Positions 1-10,370 of a stretch of 64,000 nucleotides of DNA are shown one piece after another. The position numbers and the translations under genes are program-made. Origin of the DNA: Antedon mediterranea (taxonomy: Eukaryota; Echinodermata; Crinoidea; Comatulida; Antedonidae); assembly GCF_964355755.1 (NCBI RefSeq), contig NC_092673.1, positions 9,059,001-9,123,000 of the forward strand. The letters are read 5' to 3'. Below the pieces are notes generated by a model. It saw only the letters and a list, made by a program, of their open reading frames with translations, had not been told where the DNA came from and made no database searches. The first letter of the stretch is position 1. Every line of letters starts with the position of its first letter.

Positions 1-1685
1 ACACTTGGATGGGCTTCTTTTAGGACACTTGGATCGGCTTCTTTTAGGACACTTGGATGGGCTTCTTTTAGGACACTTGGATGGGCTTCTTTTAGGACAC
101 TTGGATGGGCTTCTTTTAGGACACTTGGATGGGCTTCTTTTAGGACACTTGGATGGGCTTCTTTTAGGACACTTGGATCGGCTTCTTTTAGGACACTTTT
201 GGATGGGCTTCTTTTAGGACACTTGGATGGGCTTCTTTTAGGACACTTGAATGGTCTTCTTTTAGGACACTTGGATCGGCTTCTTTTAGGACACTTGGAT
301 GGGCTTCTTTTAGGACACTTGGATGGGCTTCTTTTAGGAAACTTGAATGGTCTTCTTTTAGGACACTTGGATGGGCTTCTTTTAGGACACTTGAATGGTC
401 TTCTTTTAGGACACTTGGATGGGCTTCTTTTAGGACACTTGGATGGGCTTCTTTTAGGACACTTGGATGGGCTTCTTTTAGGACACTTGGATGGGCTTCT
501 TTTAGGACACTTGGATGGACTTCTTTTAGGACACTTGGATGGGCTTCTTTTAGGACACTTGGATCGGCTTCTTTTAGGACACTTTTGGATGGGCTTCTTT
601 TAGGACACTTGGATGGGCTTCTTTTAGGACACTTGAATGGTCTTCTTTTAGGACACTTGGATCGGCTTCTTTTAGGACACTTGGATGGGCTTCTTTTAGG
701 ACACTTGGATGGGCTTCTTTTAGGAAACTTGAATGGTCTTCTTTTAGGACACTTGGATGGGCTTCTTTTAGGACACTTGGATGGGCTTCTTTTAGGACAC
801 TTGGATGGGCTTCTTTTAGGACACTTGGATGGGCTTCTTTTAGGACACTTGGATGGGCTTCTTTTAGGACACTTGGATGGGCTTCTTTTAGGACACTTGG
901 ATGGGCTTCTTTTAGGACACTTGGATGGGCTTCTTTTAGGACACTTGGATCGGCTTCTTTTAGGACACTTGGATGGGCTTCTTTTAGGACACTTGAATGG
1001 TCTTCTTTTAGGACACTTGGATCGGCTTCTTTTAGGACACTTGGATCGGCTTCTTTTAGGACACTTGGATGGGCTTCTTTTAGGACACTTGGATGGGCTT
1101 CTTTTAGGACACTTGGATGGGCTTCTTTTAGGACACTTGGATGGGCTTCTTTTAGGACACTTGGATGGGCTTCTTTTAGGACACTTGGATCGGCTTCTTT
1201 TAGGACACTTTTGGATGGGCTTCTTTTAGGACACTTGGATGGGCTTCTTTTAGGACACTTGAATGGTCTTCTTTTAGGACACTTGGATCGGCTTCTTTTA
1301 GGACACTTGGATGGGCTTCTTTTAGGACACTTGGATGGGCTTCTTTTAGGAAACTTGAATGGTCTTCTTTTAGGACACTTGGATGGGCTTCTTTTAGGAC
1401 ACTTGAATGGTCTTCTTTTAGGACACTTGGATGGGCTTCTTTTAGGACACTTGGATGGGCTTCTTTTAGGACACTTGGATGGGCTTCTTTTAGGACACTT
1501 GGATGGGCTTCTTTTAGGACACTTGGATGGGCTTCTTTTAGGACACTTGGATGGGCTTCTTTTAGGACACTTGGATGGGCTTCTTTTAGGACACTTGGAT
1601 GGACTTCTTTTAGGACACTTGGATGGGCTTCTTTTAGGACACTTGGATGGGCTTCTTTTAGGACACTTGGATGGGCTTCTTTTTG
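1..1685. repeat. 24-bp minisatellite with higher-order structure
   Basis: About 70 tandem copies of a 24-bp unit (core ggatgggcttcttttaggac plus actt) start before the window and end near 1685. Variant units recur: gatcgg, aatggt and one with ggaaac. Three units carry a 2-bp insertion (actttt), just before 199, 585 and 1211, and the same order of variants follows each one. The array therefore grew by copying blocks of many units. Since 24 is divisible by 3, several frames on both strands stay open and read as 8-residue repeats. No ATG precedes the long minus-strand frame; it begins at TTG near 1716 after an in-frame TAG. I treat the array as non-coding. Confidence 0.95.
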
Positions 1686-1699
1686 AGATGGGATTCTTT

Positions 1700-4580
1700 T
1701 CGAGATTACTTTTCAATAATGAATGCTATAAATTTGATAATTGCTACTACCAATAATATGATTTTTTAGACATTCCATGTCAATTTTACATATTATTTGT
1801 CAATGAAGCATGAAAATAGAAGAAGATACTGAAAAAGAAGCGAATGGGTTTTTAGACATTAACTTACAATTTTACATATTTGTAAATCCCTCCCAAACCC
1901 ATATGGCAATATATGTATGATATTAATTTTTTAGCATCTGGATTTATGCTCCGCTAATGTTGGCGGAGGAGGATGGCAGTGGATGGTGTGTATTTGGGTA
2001 AATACAATGCGCATGGCTAAACAAGTTTTTGTTTTGAATTTTTTTTAACTATAAGATAATATCCTTAATTGCTGTATCACTACTAATTTTTCTTGATGGA
2101 TTCTGGGACAGCCAAATGTCCAGTTTCAATTTTGTATTACTATAATAATGTTCATTTAAATGTAATATGTCAACCCTTGTTATTTCAAGTTTAAAGATGT
2201 ACAAGATACTAAGAATTAACATTGCCTGCACTATAAATTAAAACCAAACCAGATGGTAATTATGTTCTATTATTAGTCATAAAATGAATTCCATGAAAAT
2301 GGTTGATAATTACATTTAATAAAATATTCATCTTGTTTATCAGTTTGTAGTAGGCTATGTTACAATTATAAATGACATTTCTGAACTATATCCTATTGAC
2401 TTTACCAGTATGCTATTAAATCTGCAAGTTTAATAATGATTTTTTAGACAATATAAGCAGCAAATCAAAAGTATACAATGAAAACAATTTCATGGTTATT
2501 AAAATATCACAACTTATTATCAATGATAGGTGATGATCACAATATATGCTAACTTAACTATGATGATGTTTAATCCACAACATTTTAGTAACTATCAGTC
2601 AGCTATTATGATTAATTAGCTATCTATATAACATTACTTTACATAAAGGATTGTGAAATGTTATACAAATTTTTTAATTTCTTCTATTCAATGATTCTTT
2701 GAACAAAAAACAAATACAAAACATTCATTATTTGTATCCAAGATTTCACTCAAATAACAAAAAACTCTTCCAGCGTCATATGAACGTCCACAAGTAAATA
2801 TTCAATGCTCTGATTTTGACTGCCAGTGCTAAAGAGCAGGTGGGTTGATCCTGTCATGCAATATAAATAGGATACTGTTAACAAAATATTTTTATGACCA
2901 CTGATCAAAACAGATGACGACGATGATAGCTGACTATAGTTCTCAAAATTAGGCTTAATTAATGGCTTTTACACATATTATGAATTACTAGAACTACAAA
3001 TGATAATGTGTCAACCAAAAAATTGTAATACTTGTTAAAACAAAAACAAAAAGTTGTATCCTCAGAATTCTCATCTGCACATATATTACAACATGGGCTA
3101 AAATCTCTTTTTTTGGTTGAGAAAATGAATTAGAAGAATGTTGGTATTAATATTATGTTACTGTTTTATTTATAAATATTTATTTTTTAATTCAACCAGA
3201 ATAAAGCAGATATGAGAATTAGCAAAGAGTATTGACACGATATATTATGGTGAATGAATGCATTAAGTATACTCTACGATGCCTGCAACTCCATTGATTA
3301 ACATTTATCATATGCTTAGGTTTATCATTTTGAGTATTACTCCTTATCGGTTTATATTGCAAAATTGCATGCATGTTCGCTACTCAATAACAAGCTGTAC
3401 TTGCCAGTCGTTTGTATGTTATCATTGATAAATTCAAACCTACACATTGTCAATCATGACTTTGGATTTGTGGAAATATGGTATATTTTTTCATATTGTT
3501 ATCTATACTGCAGTTGCATAAAATAATTACATCTGTTTCCTGGATAGCTCGTTGAATTGTTACTTGATTTGTCAGACTATGTTTCAAAAGAATCGGTTTA
3601 AATGGCATCATTAAAAACAACCCTTTGACATTAACTGTATAATAACGTTTTCTACCTACTTAATTATCCAATTCTGTGACTTATTTTAGCATAATATCTG
3701 TATGAAATACAAACACCTTTACCACCTCCCAATTCTGAGAAAACTGTCCTGGGTTATGAAATGGTCTGCTTTTTTACATTTACACTACAGTGATGTTTAT
3801 TGGTGTATAACAAAATTAAGGCACATGAACGCTGTTTCCTAAATATTATTATTTTTTTTTCCTTTACAAATTGATTTTGATGCTCTGGAGCTCCTTGACC
3901 AGTGAGTAATTGTCGTGTGTTATAATTGTTTATATTTTAATGAATGTTTATGCGATATATTAAATTTTCATGAAAGAAATGAATTTTTGGTAAATTATCT
4001 GTTTGTATTATAATATATACATTCTTGATTCAAAACAAATACGCTTTACGAATATGAAACAGGGATCAGCTCAAAAGTTTAGAAAATGTATGACATATTT
4101 GTTTTCGGTATTGTTGTCATAAATGTTCCAAAACCTCCCTAGTGTAAAACATAAAACATGACAGGTTTACATTTGAAACTATCAATTATCTTGTCATGTA
4201 GAATTACAACTTTTGCCAATGTCTTAAAAAATAATATATATCATTTTAGTAAACAATTGTGTTTTTTTTCACATGATGTTTTTTATCAATGTGTCATTTA
4301 TGTCTAGACTGGGATTTCTGTTTAATGGTATTGTAGAAATATGTACACATATTATACAGATAGTGACTGCTTAGAGGGGAATTATATTAAACATTTGATA
4401 TCCTCAGAGGTACTTACTGTATTTTTTCCTTGAGGGATTTTGTTTTCCATAAGCGCATAGCACTGAGGAAAATAATGTCACCACTGTACTAAATGTGTTG
4501 GTGACCATGAAATTGCTAAAAATAAGGCATGATAATATTAAAGGTGAACTCCGGGAATTAAAGATTGCCTCAAACATTAG
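1700..4580. other. AT-rich intergenic stretch, no gene seen
   Basis: No coding exon or RNA gene is recognisable. A short direct repeat (tttttagacatt followed by caattttacatatt) occurs near 1763 and again near 1850. A 6-bp hairpin CTCCGC/GCGGAG lies at about 1950-1970. The rest is AT-rich with poly-A and poly-T runs. Confidence 0.5.
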
Positions 4581-4584
4581 AATA

Positions 4585-5527
4585 CTTCAACTACTAATGA
4601 ATAGTGCTGCCCATCTCGTCACTCACACACCTAAATTTCAACATATCACCCCTGTTCTCCGTCGTCTCCATTGGCTCCCTGTTGAAAAGCGTATTGTTTT
4701 CGAAGTTCTTTTTATTTGTTTTCAAATCCATTCATCATTTGTCCCCAACGTATATTTCAGAGTTCAAGTTTTGCTCGGCGATCTGTACTCGTTCCCTCCG
4801 GTCAACGTCTGACTTAACCACTCTTGACTATCCACGGTGTCGATTGAAGTCATGTGGGGAGCGATCTTTCGTGGTCGCTGCTCCTAAATTGTGGAACTCT
4901 TTGCCTTTGATGATTCGTAAGTCTCCCTCCGTTTCGATCTTCAAAGCTCACCTGAAGACTCACTTTTTTCGTTCTGTGTGAATTCATTGTTTTTTCATAT
5001 ACATTTTATTCATTATACTTGTTCTCTACTCTTATTCAGACTCCACCCTGTCTCTTTTTGTTGTATTTCTTTTATTCCTGTCCACCCAGGCAACACTTGC
5101 CAGTTCTTATACTATGACGTTATCCAAATTCCTTCACTTGCACTGATGAAGGGCTAGTGTTGCCTGAAAGCTCTGCTAACTTTTCTGGCTGTTTTACTTT
5201 ATCATTTTGATTTAGCTTTTCGCTTTTTTTTTTGTATCTCCATTGAGATCCAGCCATTGTCATTTTTTCAGTAATTTGCCTTTGGATTCACTTTATTGTT
5301 TGTTAGGCAGGATAGTCAGACGCTCACATCACTATGACACTTGTGAATAAATAGCTAGCTTGTCTTGACAAGTTAGTGAAACAGTGTGGTTGTCTTGATC
5401 AATTTATTCGGTTTTTTAGGCTATTTCGTGGTTCATTTTACATCAACATTTTCATTTTCAGACTTGTGCTAAACAGCGTATAGAGACTATTTTAATTTTG
5501 CGCTATATAAATTTAAAACCATTAACC
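4585..5527 (+). pseudogene. CR1/L2-like LINE, 3' end of ORF2 plus 3' UTR
   Basis: The translation around 4585-4745 reads LLMNSAAHLVTHTP, then HITPVLRRLHWLPVEKR. This is the stretch just after the reverse-transcriptase core in CR1/L2-type LINEs. The frame shifts by one near 4745-4770. It then continues with RSLRSTSDLTTL, CRLKSCGERSF and APKLWNSLP, and ends in LKTHFFRSV at 4981. The 3' UTR contains an 11-bp inverted repeat (CAGGCAACACT at 5087-5097 and its complement at 5156-5166). It closes with a gcgctatataaat tail near 5500, typical of L2-like 3' ends. The endonuclease and RT core are missing, so this is a 5'-truncated dead copy. Confidence 0.88.
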
Positions 5528-5628
5528 ATCACAAGGATTTACATAAAGACTAAGGCATCACAAAAATCGATAAATTTAAGAACTAGAAATATTTTTTACA
5601 AAAAAACGCTGCTCGCTTGTTGACAGTT

Positions 5629-5912
5629 TTAAAGATCCCCTCGAAAAATATTTTTTATTTCAAATTTGTTTTTGAATGTGTCATTTTATTGTCACATAGT
5701 AATAGTTATTCATGTTAACCAAACAATTATTTACCTGAAAAAAAAATGTAATTTAAAGCAAAAAATACTTAAATCTTTCTCTTTTTATACATGAATAAAT
5801 ATTTTTTTGCTACAGAAGTGAATAACTTTTGTTTAAAGTAAAATACAACGAGAATTCATACTTTGATATGTCATAATTGAAATTGAAAAATAACAAATAC
5901 TGAATCTCTAAA
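5629..5912 (+). mobile_element. Degenerate copy of the TTAA-ended MITE family
   Basis: It starts TTAAAGAT and shares the internal order tttacctgaaaaa, atgtaatttaaagcaaaaaa, then gaagtgaataac with the better copies at 33251 and 39979. Both termini are eroded; only a trace of the right end (gaatctctaaaag) remains near 5912. Nothing in it is coding. Confidence 0.5.
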
Positions 5913-6835
5913 AGATGATGTGCTTATTAAATAATTTCAATAAAAATAATGTTTAAATAATATTACTTTATTATACTAAACAGATTTCTGTCACTTTATT
6001 TTATTGCTAAGTCTGGGGTCACTTCATCAAACAAATTGTATCCTATTACAAACAAAAACTTTACTATTATATGGACTGTTTTGATAATAATTCAATGATT
6101 ATCTGACAGCGAATTACAGTATTATAATATCGGTCTAGATTGACAGTCAAATGGGACTCATTGTAAATACCAGAAATAATGTTTTGATTATTTGACAGTG
6201 AATTACTGGCCTAGGTTGATAGCAAGAACAAAGTCATTATTTATTGAACAAGATTTTACAGATTACTTTCTACATGTATCTATATAATAATGTATTATCA
6301 GCAAATTTTTTCATAGACTCCCAGACATGCTTTGGGGTTTGTAATTTTAGCATGACTTGTCCTAGTTTACAAATCATCAAAAACGTCGGCCTCTAGAACT
6401 ATAACTGCTGCGTCTGAATGAGTAGTCCTCTTGGGACGTAGCTGGCTAAAGCAGCAGTGTTATTATTGCAATTTGGAAATGGAAGAAAGAAACAGAAGAA
6501 AGAAACTTGATAGTGTTAGGAAATTAGAAAAAAAAAAAAGGTGATGGATCCCAATTTTTAAATATTTGTAAAAAAATTGATCCTGTTAAAAAATGACCCC
6601 TAAAATTAAATATACTAGATCATCTAGGTCACTCCCACACTGGAAGAGAGATTGAAATATATTTCTAAAAATGTATGTTTTACAAAGTAAAATAGTATGT
6701 GTTATAACATTTTTGAATAGTTTACAATTACAATATTGTAATTAAATTATTGTAAATTGAATAGTCTGCAGCAAAGAATCCTCATATTATTGCGTCAACA
6801 ACCATAGATGGTGTGTACCACATTAGGAAAACACC

Positions 6836-7178
6836 CCTATTTGGGCCGAGATTTTTCTTTTCGTACATAAGTTATGTGAAAGATAGGCGAACTACTTCCT
6901 AACCCTCTAAATAATCTCTCTCATGAAATTAAAAAGAAGTTGCTAATGGGATTCGAACCCGATACATCGACATGCATCGACATGTAAAGTCTATATCCAT
7001 TTGTGTACACAGATGGCTCGACGGAAAGCGTTTGCATTAGTGAATTGTAGGTTAATTCTTACGTCACACCTTATGGATGTGATTTATGAATATTCATGTT
7101 TATGTTGTGACGTTTCGTGAGGGGTCCCCAACTTATGTACGAAAATAAATATCGCATTTAGGCCAAATCGATTATCTC
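6836..7178. mobile_element. Short foldback element holding a tRNA-like segment
   Basis: The arms at about 6836-6876 and 7131-7178 are imperfect inverted repeats; the inner tcgtacataagtt at 6864-6876 is exactly complementary to its partner. On the minus strand between them lies GGGTTCGAATCCC (about 6948-6960), a canonical tRNA T-loop/B-box. A directly duplicated catcgacatg follows nearby at about 6966-6982. The cloverleaf is not complete, so this looks like a tRNA-derived repeat and not a working tRNA gene. Confidence 0.45.
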
Positions 7179-7308
7179 CAGAAAAAATGTTACAGGAAGA
7201 CATTTTTTTGTATTTTGTTAGCATTCCCAGTATATACCATTTAAAACTTAAAGAGCCACTAACATTTACATGTTCCAATAAAAAAATAAACAATATGAGA
7301 AATTGATT

Positions 7309-7395
7309 TTAAAGTTGTATTGTAATATTTTTGTTGTTGAATATGCCATTTTAATGTGTCATAATAAAAATTGGATCGAAAAAAAAATTATAAAG
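7309..7395 (+). mobile_element. Fragment of the TTAA-ended MITE family
   Basis: This starts TTAAAGTTGTATTGT. It continues gttgaatatgccattttaatgt and ttggatcgaaaaaaaa, which match the left third of the copy at 33251. The right part is missing. Confidence 0.55.
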
Positions 7396-9489
7396 TTTAT
7401 ATGTTGTGAATTTGATAAATATCTACAAGAGGTTTGATATATGATTGGTAAATGCGAATTCATAAAATTGCGCCTTGATGACGTCACATTGATCACGCTA
7501 AAAAGCTTCTTATGGCCATGTTTTAATTATGGGAAAGATATTGTGAGAAAATCAGTGAGATTTTTGAAATACAGTTTGTAGAATAACAATCTTATTTTAC
7601 AAAAAATATCAACTTATTGCTTTGTCAGTTTTTGTCAATTACATTTAAATTGATAAGAAAAATACATAGGTAAATGAGAATTGTTTCCGTGACATTTTGT
7701 TAATCAGTCTTATTTTTCCCCAAAAAATGAATACTGATAGGTTGAGGCATTGACGATTAACGAAGTAGTTTGACGTCAAAGGTAATTATTCAATATGCAG
7801 CATCATTTGACCTTTAGATATCACAAGCATTCCATTAAACAATATATTCCACTGTTAATAGTTTTTATTAAGGATTGGTTTTCTATGATCTATGATAATA
7901 ATTTAAGATATAAAAATGATGTTATGGTACAAAAAATTGTCTTAATATCATCTTATATCATGAAGAATTCACAGGTACAGGACACCTCCATGATTTCTGC
8001 TGAATAACCATTTGTAGAGTGTATTTTAAATACGGTAGTTGCATATCATGTACATGTTGTAATGCAAAACTGGTCTTACCAAGCATCCAACAGGAACACA
8101 GACCTCTTCATGTTTGTTTGTTATTTTAACAGATACATAAAGAAAAAGAATATTAATTTGTTTTGTTAAATTTTAATTGCATCAGTCAGGTTCCCCTGAC
8201 ATCACTTTGATCAATAAATTAAGACTCATTTATACGAAAATCAAAACCATAGTAATTGGGTTACACTAAAAAATTGTACAACTTTCATATTCTTCACACA
8301 CTACAAAAAATGAGATACTCCACATGTCTCCCTATTGCAGTGCTCTTTCCAGAAATCAATATTTTGTTCAAAAATAATTTCTGTACTATTATTACTAAAC
8401 AACAATTAAGCCAACTGCCTCTTAAACAACTTAAACCTCATAACTGTACACATTAAACCTATTAACTCTGTTGGTTTCTTTGGTGAAATAATTTAACTTG
8501 AATAAGTAAACATAATAAACCTAATAAGACCGTCTAAAACATCATAATACTGTTTAATAGTTAATTTCATTCTTTACAATAATTATTAGCATTTAAAATC
8601 TAAGATTATTTATGTCGTCAATTTCTTGCTTTCCAGTCATTATTACTAAACTAAACAACAATTAAGCAAACAAAAAGAAATAGATAAAGACATGATCAAT
8701 TAATTAAAAATCGTATTGCATTTAATGTAATTTTAATTCATGTTCCATAAATACATACCACAAGAAAGACATACAACATTTACGATAATTTTGAAGGGAA
8801 GTCTAATGTATTCATTTCTAATTATAGGAAATTGCTATTAAAATTTGTAATAAATTAAATGATGTATAAACACCTTTATGTTAGACTGGTGCCAGCACCT
8901 AACACATTCTATACAGTCAATTCTAATGATATACAGAATTTATTAGATAGGATATGTTTATATAACAACTAACAATCTGAAACAAATGTCTTGCGTCATT
9001 CTTATGAAAAAAACTAAATCACTTTTATCCCAAAAGATCTAGCACACACATCATAATGTTTATATATATATATATATACACACAATATATCTGATACAAA
9101 ATACTGTAAACTGAATAAATCTTGTGTAAATACCGCTTTACATTGCATATTCTATCCAATCGGTAACTAAATTCATATTACATAACTCCCGGTGTGCACA
9201 TACATATAATGACATATAATGACAAGTAATGGTATGTCACTGTTCACACCATTGTAATAATGAATGATCATTTTTTATTGATTTGGAAAAAAAGGATAAT
9301 GCACCAATAAATTTAAGCTGTCAAAAATACAATAATAATTAAACACTAACAAATAATACATGTTCTCATGTCGTGGTTGCATAAGTGTCAGTAATCCACC
9401 ACAGAAACAGTATGCAAAAACAGTATGTATAGTGTAATGAATAAAATAACTAAGTAACAGATAACAATAATTACATAGAATTGTTCAGC
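7396..9489. other. AT-rich stretch, no gene seen
   Basis: No exon is recognised. Perfect TGACGTCA octamers lie at 7479-7486 and 7771-7778. A short (TA)n microsatellite lies at about 9060-9078. The ATG-started frames here are low-complexity and resemble nothing known to me. Confidence 0.5.
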
Positions 9490-10187
9490 CAGATTTTAAC
9501 ACACTTTATTTCAGTTGTGAATTGTAACAACACTACTTTCTAATAAGTATTGCTTTGATGGTTCAACACTGAAAACTGTTAGGTCACTAAGTACCTCATA
9601 TGTCAATTCATATAAAAATTGGTACATACCAATTACAGGATCTTCACATATTACAATTACGGTAATGTCCAATTTTCAGAATGCATTTTTTTAAAATAGG
9701 GTTTTAAATACTTCACTTCAAGCATAAAATGCTGTTGTCCAGATGGAGAGAAAGTTGACTATGCTAGCACACCAAATAGTGTGTACCAAGTAAAGTAGAC
9801 ATATACATGTGTTTGAACACATCACAAAATAGGTTGTACTAATTAATACATCACATTCTTATAAATAATAATAATGATTTCAATTAAATTGCAGCAACAA
9901 CTAGAAAAATGATACAATATGGTACAATACGCATTATTATTTACACATTATGTGCATGTCTATTGTATCGCGAAACATATTGTTTTTTTGTAATCCAGTG
10001 ATGTCCAATCATCCTTGGTTTCCATGGAGTCTGTCAACAATGTGGATATGTATAACATCGTCATTTAGTCCTTGGAAGGTGTCGATTTTCAGCTAACTAT
10101 TTTGCTCACTACTAACTGTGGTATACTGCAACGTTATTACATTTACCTAGTTTGGTAGGGTTCATTATTTACTGTTTTGTTTTTATT
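9490..10187 (-). other. Probable 3' UTR of the RGS gene
   Basis: This lies directly downstream of the RGS stop codon on the minus strand. An AATAAA signal (plus-strand tttatt at 9505-9510) is followed on the minus strand by a GT-rich gtgtgtt, a plausible polyadenylation site. Another AATAAA sits almost on top of the stop codon and seems too close. The 3' boundary is a guess. Confidence 0.3.
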
Positions 10188-10370
10188 TTAACATTCAGCC
10201 TTCTTACTTGTCCTTAACAATTGTTGGTAAATGTCAGATTTAAGAAATCTAGGATATGAGTCTTTTTCCATCAATGCTTCAATGCGTTTTTGTGCATTAT
10301 CAAATGTGTGTTCGTCTGCTTTGCGTACATTTGACGTCGTCTCTATCCTTGTAGCAGAATCTAGATTTAC
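10188..10370 (-). CDS. RGS exon 4, terminal coding exon
   Basis: The acceptor reads ttttctttcag before the exon, a good polypyrimidine tract. The exon is 61 codons including the TAA stop (plus-strand tta at 10188-10190). It begins in phase 0 with VNLDSATRIE and contains TFDNAQKRIEALMEKDSYP and RFLKSDIYQQLL. These are the last helices of the RGS domain, and the protein ends only ten residues later in LRTSKKAEC. There is no C-terminal extension as in the larger RGS subfamilies. Confidence 0.95.
   Translation of the reverse strand, partial: VNLDSATRIETTSNVRKADEHTFDNAQKRIEALMEKDSYPRFLKSDIYQQLLRTSKKAEC

Noticed and set aside
1-1685. CRISPR array
   Set aside because: Units are contiguous without unique spacers, and the DNA is clearly animal.
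199-1756. Long open frames of Leu/Gly-rich octapeptides on the plus strand
   Set aside because: They arise because the 24-bp unit has no stop in that frame; starts fall inside repeat units and frames break at each +2-bp unit.
4495-4981. Two overlapping plus-strand frames as separate genes
   Set aside because: They are the two halves of one LINE ORF2 C-terminus split by a frameshift.
5143-5180. Hammerhead ribozyme
   Set aside because: CTGATGA and GAAA boxes are present, but no pairing for stems I and III is found and stem II is imperfect.
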